The notes under the pieces: model-generated | The model's database searches: none | Told to the model about the DNA's origin: nothing | What the model saw: the letters and a program-made list of their open reading frames with translations, nothing else | Position numbers and translations under genes: made by a program | Assembly: GCA_904394685.1 (NCBI GenBank) | Contig: CAJFNK010000003.1 | Location: 1 to 54,248, forward strand | DNA: 54,248 nucleotides | Reading direction: 5' to 3' | Source of the DNA: Candidatus Heritagella gallinarum | Lineage (GTDB): Bacteria; Bacillota; Clostridia; Oscillospirales; Acutalibacteraceae | Shown here: positions 1 to 9,377 of the stretch, piece after piece | How the letters are laid out: each line of letters opens with the position of its first letter | Position numbering within the stretch: position 1 is the stretch's first letter

Positions 1-90
1 ATGGCCCCTGCCAAAGCAGAGACCATCTCCAACAAAATATTCTTTTGTTTTTTCACTGTCTACTTGACAGGGGGCACCTCAGAAAAAACG
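1..90 (-). mobile_element. Possible left end of an IS3-like insertion sequence running out of the window
   Basis: Read on the minus strand from about position 90 towards 1, the sequence begins with a GC-rich end containing CCCCTGTCAAGTAGACAG, whose CTGTC/GACAG arms form a small inverted repeat, followed by an A-rich leader. From memory this resembles terminal repeats and leaders of IS3-family elements in Firmicutes. No transposase is visible because the window stops here. It could equally be an unrelated hairpin downstream of tyrS. Weakly supported. Confidence 0.25.
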
Positions 91-131
91 GATAGGGGAT
101 TTTTTTCTGTCAATAACAGATTTTTTGTTTC

Positions 132-1358
132 TTATTTCAAAACAGCTTTATGATGAACCTTTTTGCCCTTCTTGATGACAACATATCCCTTTTCAAAATC
201 GGCCGGGGTTACAGCAGCAGCAACATCGGTTACTCTCTGGTCATCAATGCTCACACCGCCCTGTGTCACCAGACGGCGGCCTTCGCCCTTGGAAGGCGTC
301 AGCTTTGTTTTCATCAGCAGATCAAGAACCAGCAGCTTGCCATCGGTAAAGTCATCGGCGGTCAGTTCGGTGGTGGGCATGTTATCGGTGTTGGCTCCGG
401 TGCTAAACAATGCACGGGCTCCCTCCTGTGCTTTTTGGGCTTCCTCTTCCCCATGCACCAGCTTGGTAACCTCAAATGCCAGCAGCTCTTTTGCTTTGTT
501 CAGCTCGCTTCCGGTCAGTTTTTCCAGCTCACGGATTTCATCCATAGGCACAAAGGTCAACAGCTTCAGGCAGCGGATCACATCATCGTCCGCCACATTT
601 CTCCAGTACTGGTAGAAATCAAACGGAGAAGTTTTCTCCGGGTCAAGCCACACAGCGCCCTTTTCGGTTTTGCCCATCTTCTTGCCTTCGCTGGTAGTCA
701 GCAGCGTAAAGGTCATGCCATAGACCTCTTTCCCCTCGCTCCGGCGCAGCAGCTCCACGCCTCCAATGATGTTGCTCCACTGGTCATCTCCACCCAGCTC
801 CATCACACAGTCATAGCGGCGGTTCAGCTCCAGGAAATCGTAGCTCTGCATAATCATGTAGTTCATCTCAAAGAAGGACAGGCCACGCTCCAGACGCTGC
901 TTGTAGCACTCTGCCGCCAACATGCGGTTTACAGAGAAATGCACGCCAACTTCCCGCAAAAACTCAATGTAATTCAGGTTCAGCAGCCAGTCGCCGTTGT
1001 TGGCCATAATTGCCTTGCCGTCGGAGAAATCTACCAAGCGGGACATCTGCTTCTGGAAGCACTCGATGTTGTGGTTGATCTCCTCTTTGGTCATCATGCG
1101 GCGCATATCGGTTTTACCGGAAGGATCGCCGATCATACCGGTGCCGCCGCCAAACAGGGCAATCGGCACATGGCCTGCACGCTGCATGTGTGCCATAACC
1201 ATTACCTGCAAAAAGTGACCCACATGCAGACTGTCGGCTGTCGGGTCGAAACCGATATAAAACTTGATTTTGTGGTTGTTGAGGAGATCACGGATTTTCT
1301 CCTCGTTTGTCATTTGGGCGATCAGGCCTCTTTCTTCCAGTACTTCAAATACTCCCAT
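132..1358 (-). CDS. tyrS: Tyrosyl-tRNA synthetase
   Basis: Class I aminoacyl-tRNA synthetase that charges tRNA-Tyr in the cytoplasm. The 408-residue length is normal for bacterial TyrRS. The HIGH-type signature appears as LHVGH in the N-terminal Rossmann fold, the tyrosine-binding region includes the QSYDFLELN stretch, and the KMSKS loop is present as KMGKT. The C-terminal 70 residues form an S4-type RNA-binding domain, which places it in the TyrRS group with a C-terminal S4 domain. The ATG at 1358 follows an AGAGAGG ribosome binding site. Transcription starts about 350 bases upstream, through a T-box leader with a Tyr specifier codon, so expression should rise when tRNA-Tyr is uncharged. It is monocistronic on what can be seen, with the promoter lying at the 3' end of recN. 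Confidence 0.97.
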   Translation of the reverse strand: MGVFEVLEERGLIAQMTNEEKIRDLLNNHKIKFYIGFDPTADSLHVGHFLQVMVMAHMQRAGHVPIALFGGGTGMIGDPSGKTDMRRMMTKEEINHNIECFQKQMSRLVDFSDGKAIMANNGDWLLNLNYIEFLREVGVHFSVNRMLAAECYKQRLERGLSFFEMNYMIMQSYDFLELNRRYDCVMELGGDDQWSNIIGGVELLRRSEGKEVYGMTFTLLTTSEGKKMGKTEKGAVWLDPEKTSPFDFYQYWRNVADDDVIRCLKLLTFVPMDEIRELEKLTGSELNKAKELLAFEVTKLVHGEEEAQKAQEGARALFSTGANTDNMPTTELTADDFTDGKLLVLDLLMKTKLTPSKGEGRRLVTQGGVSIDDQRVTDVAAAVTPADFEKGYVVIKKGKKVHHKAVLK

Positions 1359-1416
1359 TTTTGTTACCTCTCTTTCTAACTGATTTTTGCCGGGGGCCAG
1401 TGATGGGAAAACACAA

Positions 1417-1715
1417 ATAAAAAACGCCCCCTGCTATTTGCAGAGGGCGGAAAAACCGCGGTACCACCTCAGTTCACCGATGCTTCACAGCAACGGCCTT
1501 ACGGAGTACGGAAAAATCAAAATGGAAAATTCGATACTCCCTGCACGATAACGGGTGCAAACCCGGCACAGCCTACTGACAGAATCTGTTTTCAGCCTGC
1601 GGCTCCAGAATGTATTTTCCTGTCTGCTGCCGCTCCTGCTTTCACCCACCGCAGGTTCTCTTTGCCGGCTGGAACTCCCGCTCCACAGCAGTACTTTTTT
1701 CTTTCATTGCCTTTA
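1417..1715 (-). ncRNA. T-box riboswitch leader of tyrS (Tyr specifier)
   Basis: The minus-strand transcript carries the T-box core AGGTGGTACCGCG (1457-1469), which pairs with the acceptor end of uncharged tRNA. A terminator follows at once: a GC-rich stem with arms near 1424-1431 and 1440-1449, then a U-run at 1417-1422. The Stem I specifier is read as UAC (minus strand of 1612-1614) in the context AAAATACATTCTGGAG, which matches the tyrS gene downstream. The leader is about 300 nt and ends roughly 60 bases before the tyrS start. Anti-terminator and Stem I folds were inferred from conserved motifs, not computed. Confidence 0.93.
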
Positions 1716-1721
1716 CTGGTG

Positions 1722-1750
1722 ATTATAACGGAGTATTCTCAAAATGTCAA
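1722..1750 (-). promoter_or_regulatory. Consensus sigma-A promoter for the tyrS T-box
   Basis: On the minus strand there is a perfect TTGACA (1745-1750), a 17-base spacer, and a perfect TATAAT (1722-1727). Transcription would start near 1715, at the beginning of the T-box. The -35 box overlaps the recN stop codon at 1747-1749, so the two genes are packed with no spare sequence. A perfect consensus promoter fits control by termination, not initiation. Confidence 0.9.
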
Positions 1751-3423
1751 GGCTTTTTTTGACCTGCCAGAATCATTTCTTCCGCATTTTGCAGCAGAAG
1801 CGGCGTGATTTCTGTACCACCCATAATTCGGGCAATTTCCCCTTTGCGTCCCTCAAAATCGAGCGGACGTACTTGCGTAAAGGTTTTATGCTCCTCTATG
1901 GTTTTGGAAATCAGAAAATGTGCATCTGCCAACGCCGCAATCTGTGCCAGATGTGTGACGCACAACACCTGTCTGTTTTGCGAAACCTGCTGCAATTTCA
2001 GTCCTACCTTGCGTGCGGCGCTTCCACTGATTCCGGTATCAACTTCGTCAAAAATCAGGGTTTCAATCTGGTCTGTTGCTGAAAGAACCGTTTTAATCGC
2101 CAACATGATTCGGGAAAGCTCACCGCCAGATGCGATTTTGGACATAGGACGCACCGGTTCTCCGGGGTTGGTGGAGAGCAAAAACTGGATTTTATCACAG
2201 CCCAGTGGGTTAAGTGGGCATCTGAGCTGCTCCACCTGAAACTCCACATTGGGCATATCCAGAAAGACCAGTTCTTCCCGTACACGGGAAGCCAGCTCCC
2301 CCGCCGCCTTACGCCGTCCGGCAGAGAGCGATTTTGCAAGCTGAATCGCTTGTTCCTTGCAGGATTCATACTCTGCCTCCAGCTCCTGCGCCTTTTCATC
2401 CGAAAGCTGAATCGTCAAAAGCTCGCTCCGGCTTTTCTCAAGGAACTCCAGCATTTCTTCTTCGGTTGAACCATATTTCAGGCTTAGCCGATATAGCTGA
2501 TCTAGGCGATTTTCTACCTGTTCCAAACGGGCAGGGTCATATTCCAGCGTTTCTTCGGCATCACGAACCTCCTCCAGACAATCCTGAAGGCCGTATTCCA
2601 AATCACGCAGTTTTTGGGCGGTTCCTGTCAAAGACGGAAGGAACGACGCTGCTGCCTCCAAGGCGTCCGCAGCCGCTCCTACTGCTGTCACAGCGCCTGC
2701 TGTTTCCTCGTCACCATCCAAGGCATTTTTGGCCGATACAATGGATTCCGCCACCTTTTCGCTGTTGCGAAACAGCGCCCGCTGCTGCGAAAGCTCTTCC
2801 TGCTCACCGGGCTGTATAGCGCCCGCTTCCAGTTCCTCGATCTGATATCGCAACAAGTCCATACGCCGGGCTTTCTGGTTTTCGTCCATCAGCAAAGAAT
2901 CCCACTCTTTTTTGACGGCTCGTAAGCGTGTATAAACCTGCCCATACTGTTGGCGAAGGTCTTCCAAGCCGCCAAAGCTATCAACATACTCTACATGCTG
3001 TTCGGGAGAAAGCAGCTCATAGCTTTCATGCTGTCCAAGAATACTTAAAAGTGTTACGCCGACCTCCCGCAGCATTGCTACCGTAGCAGGCCGTCCATTA
3101 ATCCGGCAGGTGGTTTTTCCCTCTGCACGAATTTCTCGCTGAAGCAGAAGGTTCCCATCCTCGTCGGGCGCAAGCCCCAATTCTTCCAAGCAAGCCACCG
3201 TTCCTGCCTGAACGCCTGTAAACAGGGCGCTGACAGAAGCGGCCTTTGCGCCGGAACGGACAATTTCACGGGAAGCCCTTCCCCCCAGCACGGCATTAAT
3301 CGCATCGATCACAATGGATTTTCCGGCACCGGTTTCACCTGTAAGAATGTTAAAGCCTTTCTGAAAGTCAATCGAGCATTTTTCGATGACCGCAATGTTC
3401 TCAATATATAGCTGTGCAAGCAT
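1747..3423 (-). CDS. recN: DNA repair protein RecN
   Basis: SMC-like ATPase that acts early in repair of double-strand breaks, gathering broken ends before RecA loading. At 558 residues it has the usual RecN length. The Walker A motif GETGAGKS is near residue 30, a long coiled coil fills the middle (about residues 150-370), and Walker B is present as TLIFDEVDTG in the C-terminal head. The ATG at 3423 follows AGGTGATCGGGA and lies 6 bases after the argR stop. It is the last gene of the long minus-strand run; recN after argR is a conserved order in Bacillus and Clostridia. No intrinsic terminator follows; its end overlaps the tyrS promoter. Confidence 0.96.
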   Translation of the reverse strand: MLAQLYIENIAVIEKCSIDFQKGFNILTGETGAGKSIVIDAINAVLGGRASREIVRSGAKAASVSALFTGVQAGTVACLEELGLAPDEDGNLLLQREIRAEGKTTCRINGRPATVAMLREVGVTLLSILGQHESYELLSPEQHVEYVDSFGGLEDLRQQYGQVYTRLRAVKKEWDSLLMDENQKARRMDLLRYQIEELEAGAIQPGEQEELSQQRALFRNSEKVAESIVSAKNALDGDEETAGAVTAVGAAADALEAAASFLPSLTGTAQKLRDLEYGLQDCLEEVRDAEETLEYDPARLEQVENRLDQLYRLSLKYGSTEEEMLEFLEKSRSELLTIQLSDEKAQELEAEYESCKEQAIQLAKSLSAGRRKAAGELASRVREELVFLDMPNVEFQVEQLRCPLNPLGCDKIQFLLSTNPGEPVRPMSKIASGGELSRIMLAIKTVLSATDQIETLIFDEVDTGISGSAARKVGLKLQQVSQNRQVLCVTHLAQIAALADAHFLISKTIEEHKTFTQVRPLDFEGRKGEIARIMGGTEITPLLLQNAEEMILAGQKKP

Positions 3424-3429
3424 TCCCGA

Positions 3430-3882
3430 TCACCTAGCCATGAGTTTTTTCAGTTCCGCTTCCATATCCTTGGCGCCCAGCTCATCCCGGCACACCACGA
3501 AAATGGTATCGTCCCCTGCCAGCGTACCTACAACGCCCTTCCAGTGGATGGAATCCATCGCAGCACAAACTGCCTGCGCCATGCCTGTCATACATTTGAT
3601 AACCAGCATATTACAGGCCGAATCCACCGACAAAACGGAGTCGGCAAAGAGCGAAAAGAACTTGGAGGACACATTTCGGGAATTATCCTGACCAATTGAG
3701 TATTTATAGTTTCCTTCGGCCGAAAGCGTTTTGACAAGCCGCAACTCCTTGATATCTCGTGAAACCGTAGCCTGTGTCACCTCAAAGCCAGATTCCCGTA
3801 AGCATCGGAGCAGCTCGTCCTGTGTGTCAATTTCACGCTCACTAATCAGTTCCAGTATTTTTGCGTGCCGGCGTGTTTTCAT
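3430..3882 (-). CDS. argR: Arginine repressor
   Basis: Transcriptional regulator of arginine biosynthesis and catabolism that binds operators as an arginine-dependent hexamer. The product is 150 residues: an N-terminal winged helix-turn-helix (about 1-70, with the TQATVSRDIKEL recognition region) and a C-terminal oligomerisation and arginine-binding domain containing GTLAGDDTIFV. I place the start at the ATG at 3882, preceded by AAAGGAGGG at good spacing and beginning MKTRRHAKI. An in-frame ATG 33 bases upstream lies inside nadK and has no comparable site. The gene is 4 bases after the nadK stop, in the conserved nadK-argR-recN order. No obvious ARG box was found in the window. Confidence 0.95.
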   Translation of the reverse strand: MKTRRHAKILELISEREIDTQDELLRCLRESGFEVTQATVSRDIKELRLVKTLSAEGNYKYSIGQDNSRNVSSKFFSLFADSVLSVDSACNMLVIKCMTGMAQAVCAAMDSIHWKGVVGTLAGDDTIFVVCRDELGAKDMEAELKKLMAR

Positions 3883-3886
3883 TTTC

Positions 3887-4738
3887 TCACGCCCTCCTTT
3901 CTGTGAGTTTTTCATTCACCACCTGATAGAACCCTTTGTGGTGAAGCTGTATCAATTGAACAGAGTAGTCGGATTTTGTAAACAGCACCTGTTCTCCCCC
4001 TTCAATGCGGATCGAGGTGGCTCCATCCAGCGTCAGATAGATTTCACTGCCGCAATCCGCCATTGCAGAGAGCTGCGAAGCGGCATTAAATACTACCGGG
4101 CGGGTCAACAGGGAGTGCGGACAAATAGGCGTTAATATCATACATTCCATCGAGGGATCAACCACCGGGCCACCTGCCGAAAGAGAATAGGCAGTGGAAC
4201 CGGTTGGGGTCGATAAAATCAATCCATCTGCACGATATTTACAGATGGTATCCTGATTCAAAGAAACCTGCAAATCCAGAATACGGGAGAGTGCGCCTCT
4301 GGAAATCACCGCATCATTGAGGACATGGTGCCGGATATCTCCGCTGTCCCGTTTGACCTCCACATCAATCATCATACGGGTATCCACGTCGAACTGCCCC
4401 TGCACCAGCTTTTCCAACAAATCCAGCTCGTTTACCTCCAGCCCGGCCACAAATCCCAGTCTGCCAACATTCACGCCCAGTATGGGTTTTCCGGCTCTGG
4501 CTGCATGCTTGGAAGCATGGATAATAGTTCCATCCCCGCCGATTGCAATCATGGCATCGCAGGCAGCGATCATTTCATCAAATTGATCCCAAAAACGGAT
4601 TCCCCTGCCGGAAAAAGTCCTTTCCATCGGGCGGTACATCCATACCTGTGCATGATAAGACAGCAGTTTTTGCGTAATACGGTCTGTATGGTGCTTGGCA
4701 TCTTGTTTAGAAAGATTGGGAAGCAATACAATATTCAA
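3887..4738 (-). CDS. nadK: NAD kinase
   Basis: Phosphorylates NAD to NADP using ATP or polyphosphate. The 283-residue protein has the diagnostic GGDGT motif (AIGGDGTII, about residues 66-74), the conserved ND pair in LNDAVISRG, and the glycine-rich TGSTAYSLSAGGP segment. The start codon appears to be TTG at 4738, overlapping the tlyA stop by 4 bases, with AAGGGGG about 8 bases upstream, so translation is probably coupled to tlyA. It sits between tlyA and argR as in many Firmicutes. Confidence 0.95.
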   Translation of the reverse strand: MNIVLLPNLSKQDAKHHTDRITQKLLSYHAQVWMYRPMERTFSGRGIRFWDQFDEMIAACDAMIAIGGDGTIIHASKHAARAGKPILGVNVGRLGFVAGLEVNELDLLEKLVQGQFDVDTRMMIDVEVKRDSGDIRHHVLNDAVISRGALSRILDLQVSLNQDTICKYRADGLILSTPTGSTAYSLSAGGPVVDPSMECMILTPICPHSLLTRPVVFNAASQLSAMADCGSEIYLTLDGATSIRIEGGEQVLFTKSDYSVQLIQLHHKGFYQVVNEKLTERRA

Positions 4739-5556
4739 TGGCTTGCCCCCTTATCCAAAGCACTGTGAGATTCTTCTACCAGAGCGGATACCGAAACCTC
4801 TGTGAGCATCTCCGGTGAATCGGATTTTTCAAGATAAATCAAATATTCAATATTGCCTTCCGGCCCCTTTACAGGTGAAAAAGTCAGACCTAATACCGAA
4901 TATCCGTTTTCCAGTGCAAAGCTGCGGATTTTCTCAATCACTTCCTCATGGACCGCCTTATCACGAACCACGCCTTTTTTCCCAACTTTCTCCCGACCAG
5001 CTTCAAACTGCGGTTTAATCAGACATACAGCCTGTCCGCCGTCTTTGAGCAGCGGCCGCACAGCAGGCAGAATAATCGTTAAAGAAATAAAAGATACGTC
5101 CACACTGAAAAAATCAATTGGGTCTGGAACCTGCTCTCTGGTAAGATACCGGGCATTGGTGCGCTCCAGATTCACGACCCGTTCATCTGTCCGCAAGCTC
5201 CAGGCAAGCTGCCCATATCCCACATCAACAGCATACACTTTTTGAGCGCCGTTTTGCAGCATACAGTCTGTAAAACCGCCGGTTGAAGCGCCGATATCCA
5301 TACACACGCAGCCATCCAGCACAATTGGAAAATTCGCCATGGCTCTTGCCAGTTTCAAACCGCCACGGCTTACATAGGGCATGGTTTCCCCCCGGACTTC
5401 TATGGGAGTCCCTACCGGCAGCATGGTTCCCGGCTTATCTGCTTTCTGGTTATCTACATAGACCTGGCCTGCCATAATCATGCCACGGGCTTTTTCCCGG
5501 CTGGGGGCAAACCCCTGCTCAAACACCAGACAGTCCAGACGTTTTTTTTCTATCAT
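4735..5556 (-). CDS. tlyA: TlyA-family rRNA 2'-O-methyltransferase
   Basis: Predicted S-adenosylmethionine-dependent ribose methyltransferase; characterised TlyA proteins modify 16S and sometimes 23S rRNA, and this affects capreomycin sensitivity. The 273 residues comprise an N-terminal S4 RNA-binding domain (about 1-65) and an FtsJ/RrmJ-like methyltransferase domain with the SAM motif DIGASTGGFTD near residue 90. The ATG at 5556 overlaps the dxs stop by 4 bases. In sporulating Firmicutes homologues (YqxC) are found beside dxs. Some family members have been described as hemolysins; the rRNA methylase role is the safer reading. Confidence 0.92.
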   Translation of the reverse strand: MIEKKRLDCLVFEQGFAPSREKARGMIMAGQVYVDNQKADKPGTMLPVGTPIEVRGETMPYVSRGGLKLARAMANFPIVLDGCVCMDIGASTGGFTDCMLQNGAQKVYAVDVGYGQLAWSLRTDERVVNLERTNARYLTREQVPDPIDFFSVDVSFISLTIILPAVRPLLKDGGQAVCLIKPQFEAGREKVGKKGVVRDKAVHEEVIEKIRSFALENGYSVLGLTFSPVKGPEGNIEYLIYLEKSDSPEMLTEVSVSALVEESHSALDKGASH

Positions 5557-7415
5557 TGGGTACTCCCTTCCCGATCATAAATCGTTTGATACATCCCTTC
5601 ATCATCCAGTCCCAATTCATGGAGGGACTCATTCATGGTAGCATGACGAACAAACTGATCTTTTACCCCTCTGAGAAATGCTTTTCCACGATATCCTCTT
5701 TGGATGAGTTGTGTAAGAAAATGTTCGCCAATTCCACCCTGTTCAATTCCTTCTTCAAAAATGTAAAGCGATTTAGCTTTACAGCACAATTCGTATACTT
5801 CGGGATCAATCGGTTTGATTCGATTCAATTTTACCACAAAACATGGGATTCCTGCCTGTTCCAGCCGTTCCTTTGCTTTTGCTGTAAAGGAAAATAACTT
5901 TCCATAAGTGACAAGCACCACAGGGGCATTTGTACTCCCGTAAAGTCCATATGCTTTACAATTAAAAACATATTCTTTCGGCCGATACAGGCTTTTCCCA
6001 CGGGGATATCGAACTGCACAGACTCCCTTTTCTTCATAAACCGCCACACGCAGCCATTCCCGAAGTTCATCATAATAAGAAGGCGCATAAATGGTTACAT
6101 TGGGAATCGTCTGCAAAAAGGCTGCATCAAACACGCCCTGATGCGTTTCACCGTCTTCTCCGACAATACCTGCACGGTCAATTGCCAACACCATTTTTAC
6201 CTGTTGGATAGCTGCGTCATGAATGATCTGGTCATATCCACGCTGCAAGAAAGTAGAATAAATCGCAACTACCGGAACCATTCCACCAGCAGCCAGGCCT
6301 CCTGCAAAGGTTATGGCATGTTCCTCGGCAATTCCCACATCAAAAAAGCGGGTTGGAAACATCTGGCGAAAACTGGTTAAACAGGTTCCAAGCTGCATGG
6401 CCGCTGTAATCGCACAAATACGCTTATCTTTTCGTGCCAACTGGCAGATTGAACGGCCAAATACATCAGAAAAGCTTTCTCCGGCATTTTCCGATAAGCC
6501 TTTATGAACGTCAAAGGCCGGAACACCGTGGAAAGCACCGGGATTATTTTCAGCAAACGTATATCCCTTTCCCTTGGAGGTATGCAGATGGAGCAACACC
6601 GGACGTGAGAAGGCGGAAACCGTTCGCAATACTGAAAGAAGGGAAAGCAAATCATGGCCGTCAAAGGGGCCATAATACATAAAGCCCAGATCTTCAAAGA
6701 TCGTGCTGTTATAGATGAGACCTTTAATTTTTCGTTTGGCATGTTTCAGCCCGTGTTGGATAGGAGGGCCAACAACTGGAATGTTCTCCAACGTTTTCTC
6801 GATTTTTCCTTTTGCTGTCAGATAGGGTTGTCCGGCACGCATATGCGCAAGATAACGAGCAATATTCCCCACATTAGGAGAAATCGACATTCCGTTGTCG
6901 TTCAGGATCACAATCAGGTTGCGGTGCAGCCGGCCTGCGTTATTCAGGCCCTCATAAGCCAGCCCGCCGGTTAAAGCTCCATCTCCAATCACTGCCACTA
7001 CTTTATTGTTGCGTCCTTCCAGCTGTGCTGCCTTGGCAAGACCCAATGCAGCAGAAATCGACGTGCTGGCATGACCAACCGCAAAAGCGTCATATGGGCT
7101 TTCCTGCGGCCTTGGATAGCCGGAAAGCCCGTCTTTTTTTCGGATAGTATGGATCTGATCTTTTCGTCCTGTCAGGATTTTATGGGTATATGCCTGATGA
7201 CCAACATCCCATACGATCTGGTCATCAGGCAGATTCAGCACATAATGCAGCGCCACTGTTAACTCGACTACACCCAGATTGGAAGCCAGATGTCCCCCAT
7301 TATCGCCTACCGTACGGATAATCAGGTGACGGATCTCATCGCACAGACCTTGAAGTTCCTCCACTGAAAATGACTTTAAATCGCCGGGTGACTGGATTCG
7401 ATCTAATAAGTTCAT
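5553..7415 (-). CDS. dxs: 1-deoxy-D-xylulose-5-phosphate synthase
   Basis: Thiamine diphosphate enzyme that condenses pyruvate and glyceraldehyde 3-phosphate, the first step of the MEP isoprenoid pathway. IspH, the last step of that pathway, is encoded at 27-29 kb. The 620-residue protein shows the ThDP-binding GDGALTGG segment followed by NDN, the HTSKGKGY motif, and the transketolase pyrimidine-binding region (FVVGIAEEHA-like, here FFDVGIAEEHA). I chose the ATG at 7415, which has GAGG 8 bases upstream and begins MNLLDRI; an upstream TTG at 7451 would overlap folD but lacks a ribosome binding site. It is coupled to tlyA by a 4-base overlap. Confidence 0.96.
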   Translation of the reverse strand: MNLLDRIQSPGDLKSFSVEELQGLCDEIRHLIIRTVGDNGGHLASNLGVVELTVALHYVLNLPDDQIVWDVGHQAYTHKILTGRKDQIHTIRKKDGLSGYPRPQESPYDAFAVGHASTSISAALGLAKAAQLEGRNNKVVAVIGDGALTGGLAYEGLNNAGRLHRNLIVILNDNGMSISPNVGNIARYLAHMRAGQPYLTAKGKIEKTLENIPVVGPPIQHGLKHAKRKIKGLIYNSTIFEDLGFMYYGPFDGHDLLSLLSVLRTVSAFSRPVLLHLHTSKGKGYTFAENNPGAFHGVPAFDVHKGLSENAGESFSDVFGRSICQLARKDKRICAITAAMQLGTCLTSFRQMFPTRFFDVGIAEEHAITFAGGLAAGGMVPVVAIYSTFLQRGYDQIIHDAAIQQVKMVLAIDRAGIVGEDGETHQGVFDAAFLQTIPNVTIYAPSYYDELREWLRVAVYEEKGVCAVRYPRGKSLYRPKEYVFNCKAYGLYGSTNAPVVLVTYGKLFSFTAKAKERLEQAGIPCFVVKLNRIKPIDPEVYELCCKAKSLYIFEEGIEQGGIGEHFLTQLIQRGYRGKAFLRGVKDQFVRHATMNESLHELGLDDEGMYQTIYDREGSTQ

Positions 7416-7447
7416 CAGCAAAACCTCAATTCCGCTGAATGATTTTC

Positions 7448-8305
7448 TCAAACGGGTAAATCATTCTGTATTTTTGCTGCACTGACAGCGTTCTTCATCA
7501 GCATGGCAATGGTCATCGGGCCTACTCCACCGGGAACAGGCGTAATAAACGAAGCCAGAGGCTCTACTGCTGCGTAATCTACATCGCCGCACAGCTTGCC
7601 GTTCTCATCACGGTTCATGCCAACGTCAATCACCACAGCACCCTCTTTTACCATATCGGCTGTGATAAATTTGGCCTTTCCCACAGCAGCCACCAGAATA
7701 TCGGCCTGCTTGCAAATTTCGCTCAGGTTCTGTGTTTTGCTGTGGCAGATGGTAACCGTGCCATTCCGATGCAGCAGCAGCATAGCCATGGGTTTTCCCA
7801 CAATATTACTTCTTCCTACCACCACACAGCGTTTTCCGGCGATTTCAATCCCGCTCCGGTCTAAAAGCTCAATAACGCCTGCCGGTGTGCAAGGCAGAAA
7901 ATGATAGTCGCCAATCATGATTCTTCCTACATTGACTGCATGGAAAGCATCCACATCTTTCTTAGGGTCAATATTATCCACAATCAGTTTTTCATCCAGC
8001 CCTTTGGGAAGGGGGGATTGCACCAGAATTCCATGAATCTCCTCTTTTTGATTCAACTCATGAACCAGCGCCAGAAGTTCTTCCTGCGTAGTGGAAGCCG
8101 GGAGAGCATATTCCTCTGAATAAATGCCCACTTCTGCACAGGCCTTCTTTTTATTATTCACATAGATTCTGGAAGCCGGGTCATCTCCTACAATCACAAC
8201 CGCCATACCGGGTGTGATACCTTTTTCTTTCAAAACCTCTACTTCTTTTGCAACATCGCTGCGTACAGATGCCGCAATTGCTTTTCCATCAATTCTTGTC
8301 GCCAT
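7448..8305 (-). CDS. folD: Bifunctional methylene-THF dehydrogenase/methenyl-THF cyclohydrolase
   Basis: Interconverts 5,10-methylene-, 5,10-methenyl- and 10-formyl-tetrahydrofolate, supplying one-carbon units and NADPH. The 285-residue length is normal. Visible motifs are YVNNKKKAC, which contains the catalytic lysine, the [10 protein letters not shown] loop, and the Rossmann signature [11 protein letters not shown]. The start is taken as the ATG at 8305, with AGGAGG 8 bases upstream; the ATG 9 bases earlier directly abuts that site. The first codons overlap the end of lgt in another frame. Confidence 0.96.
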   Translation of the reverse strand: MATRIDGKAIAASVRSDVAKEVEVLKEKGITPGMAVVIVGDDPASRIYVNNKKKACAEVGIYSEEYALPASTTQEELLALVHELNQKEEIHGILVQSPLPKGLDEKLIVDNIDPKKDVDAFHAVNVGRIMIGDYHFLPCTPAGVIELLDRSGIEIAGKRCVVVGRSNIVGKPMAMLLLHRNGTVTICHSKTQNLSEICKQADILVAAVGKAKFITADMVKEGAVVIDVGMNRDENGKLCGDVDYAAVEPLASFITPVPGGVGPMTIAMLMKNAVSAAKIQNDLPV

Positions 8306-9377
8306 CTTCTTCATCCTCCTGATCTTGATCGTCTTTCTCCGCTTCTATATCGTCCTCTTCTTCATCCGGTTCTTCAGAAGATTCCTGTTCAGTAGGCTTT
8401 GTTTCCTCTGTATCCGGCTCTGATTCTTCGCTTAGAGCATCGCTGTCGTCATATTCCACTTCCAAATCTCCAAAAATGGTGCTGGGAGCATCTTCGTCAA
8501 AGGTTTCTTCTTCCTCTTTATCCATTTCCAGATGGTTCAGTTCCATGACTTTTTTACTGCCACATCCGGTGAGAGAAGTACACTTGCGGAATATAACCAG
8601 CAAAACAATACTGGCAAGCACAGTTGCAGCTGCAACCAGTTGGGAAACACGCAGATTCAGGATGGGGGTAAGCAGGCTGTCGGTACGCAGACCCTCGATG
8701 AAGAAACGTCCAATTCCATACCAGGCAACATAAAGCAGGAATGTCTGGCCATCATAGCGGCGATATTTGCGGGTAAAGATATGTAACAGGATAAAGCCAA
8801 TCAAGCACCACAGAGATTCATACAGGAAGCAGGGATGCGCTGCACCGCCCACTTCAATAATAGTGTTTTCACTGGACATGGCCCAAGGCAGATCGGTAGC
8901 AGTGCCAAAAGCCTCCTGATTTACAAAATTTCCCCAGCGGCCAATGCACTGGCCAATCAGGAAGCCCAGCGCTGCCACATCCAGAACCGGCGTAATCTTG
9001 AGCTTGCGGATTTTGGCCATAATGGCGCCGACGCCCAAGCCACCGATAATACCGCCATAGATTCCAAGTCCGCCTTCGCTGATATAGAAAATACTGAGCG
9101 GGTCTTTGATGTATTTATCTCCCGCATAGAACAATACATAGTAGAGGCGTGCGCCGATAATTCCGCCGATAATGCCTACAATCACCACGTCAATCAGCTT
9201 ATCCTGATCGATATTCATCTTTTTGCAGCTGGCAAGCGCATAGATAAACGCCAGCAAAAAGCCAACTGCAATCAAAATCCCATACCACTTGACTTCCAGT
9301 CCGAAGACTGTGAAGGCAGTGGTGTTGATGTCAAAGCTGAACCCCAGATTGGGGAAGGTTACGGTATAATCGCTCAT
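8289..9377 (-). CDS. lgt: Prolipoprotein diacylglyceryl transferase with acidic C-terminal tail
   Basis: Integral membrane enzyme that transfers diacylglycerol from phosphatidylglycerol to the lipobox cysteine of prelipoproteins. The core (about 1-265) has the expected membrane segments, the Lgt signature [13 protein letters not shown] at 146-158, the HPCFLYES segment at 181-188, and [14 protein letters not shown] near 220. The unusual part is residues about 284-362, an extension very rich in Glu and Asp with no hydrophobic segment, which takes the protein to 362 residues where about 260-300 is usual. The ATG at 9377 has GGAGGAAAC upstream and overlaps the yfmH stop by 4 bases. Confidence 0.95.
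   Translation of the reverse strand: MSDYTVTFPNLGFSFDINTTAFTVFGLEVKWYGILIAVGFLLAFIYALASCKKMNIDQDKLIDVVIVGIIGGIIGARLYYVLFYAGDKYIKDPLSIFYISEGGLGIYGGIIGGLGVGAIMAKIRKLKITPVLDVAALGFLIGQCIGRWGNFVNQEAFGTATDLPWAMSSENTIIEVGGAAHPCFLYESLWCLIGFILLHIFTRKYRRYDGQTFLLYVAWYGIGRFFIEGLRTDSLLTPILNLRVSQLVAAATVLASIVLLVIFRKCTSLTGCGSKKVMELNHLEMDKEEEETFDEDAPSTIFGDLEVEYDDSDALSEESEPDTEETKPTEQESSEEPDEEEDDIEAEKDDQDQEDEEDGDKN

Noticed and set aside
150-1379. Long open frame on the plus strand opposite tyrS
   Set aside because: It is the antisense of a complete tyrS with all motifs; its composition is Gln/His-rich and matches no family.
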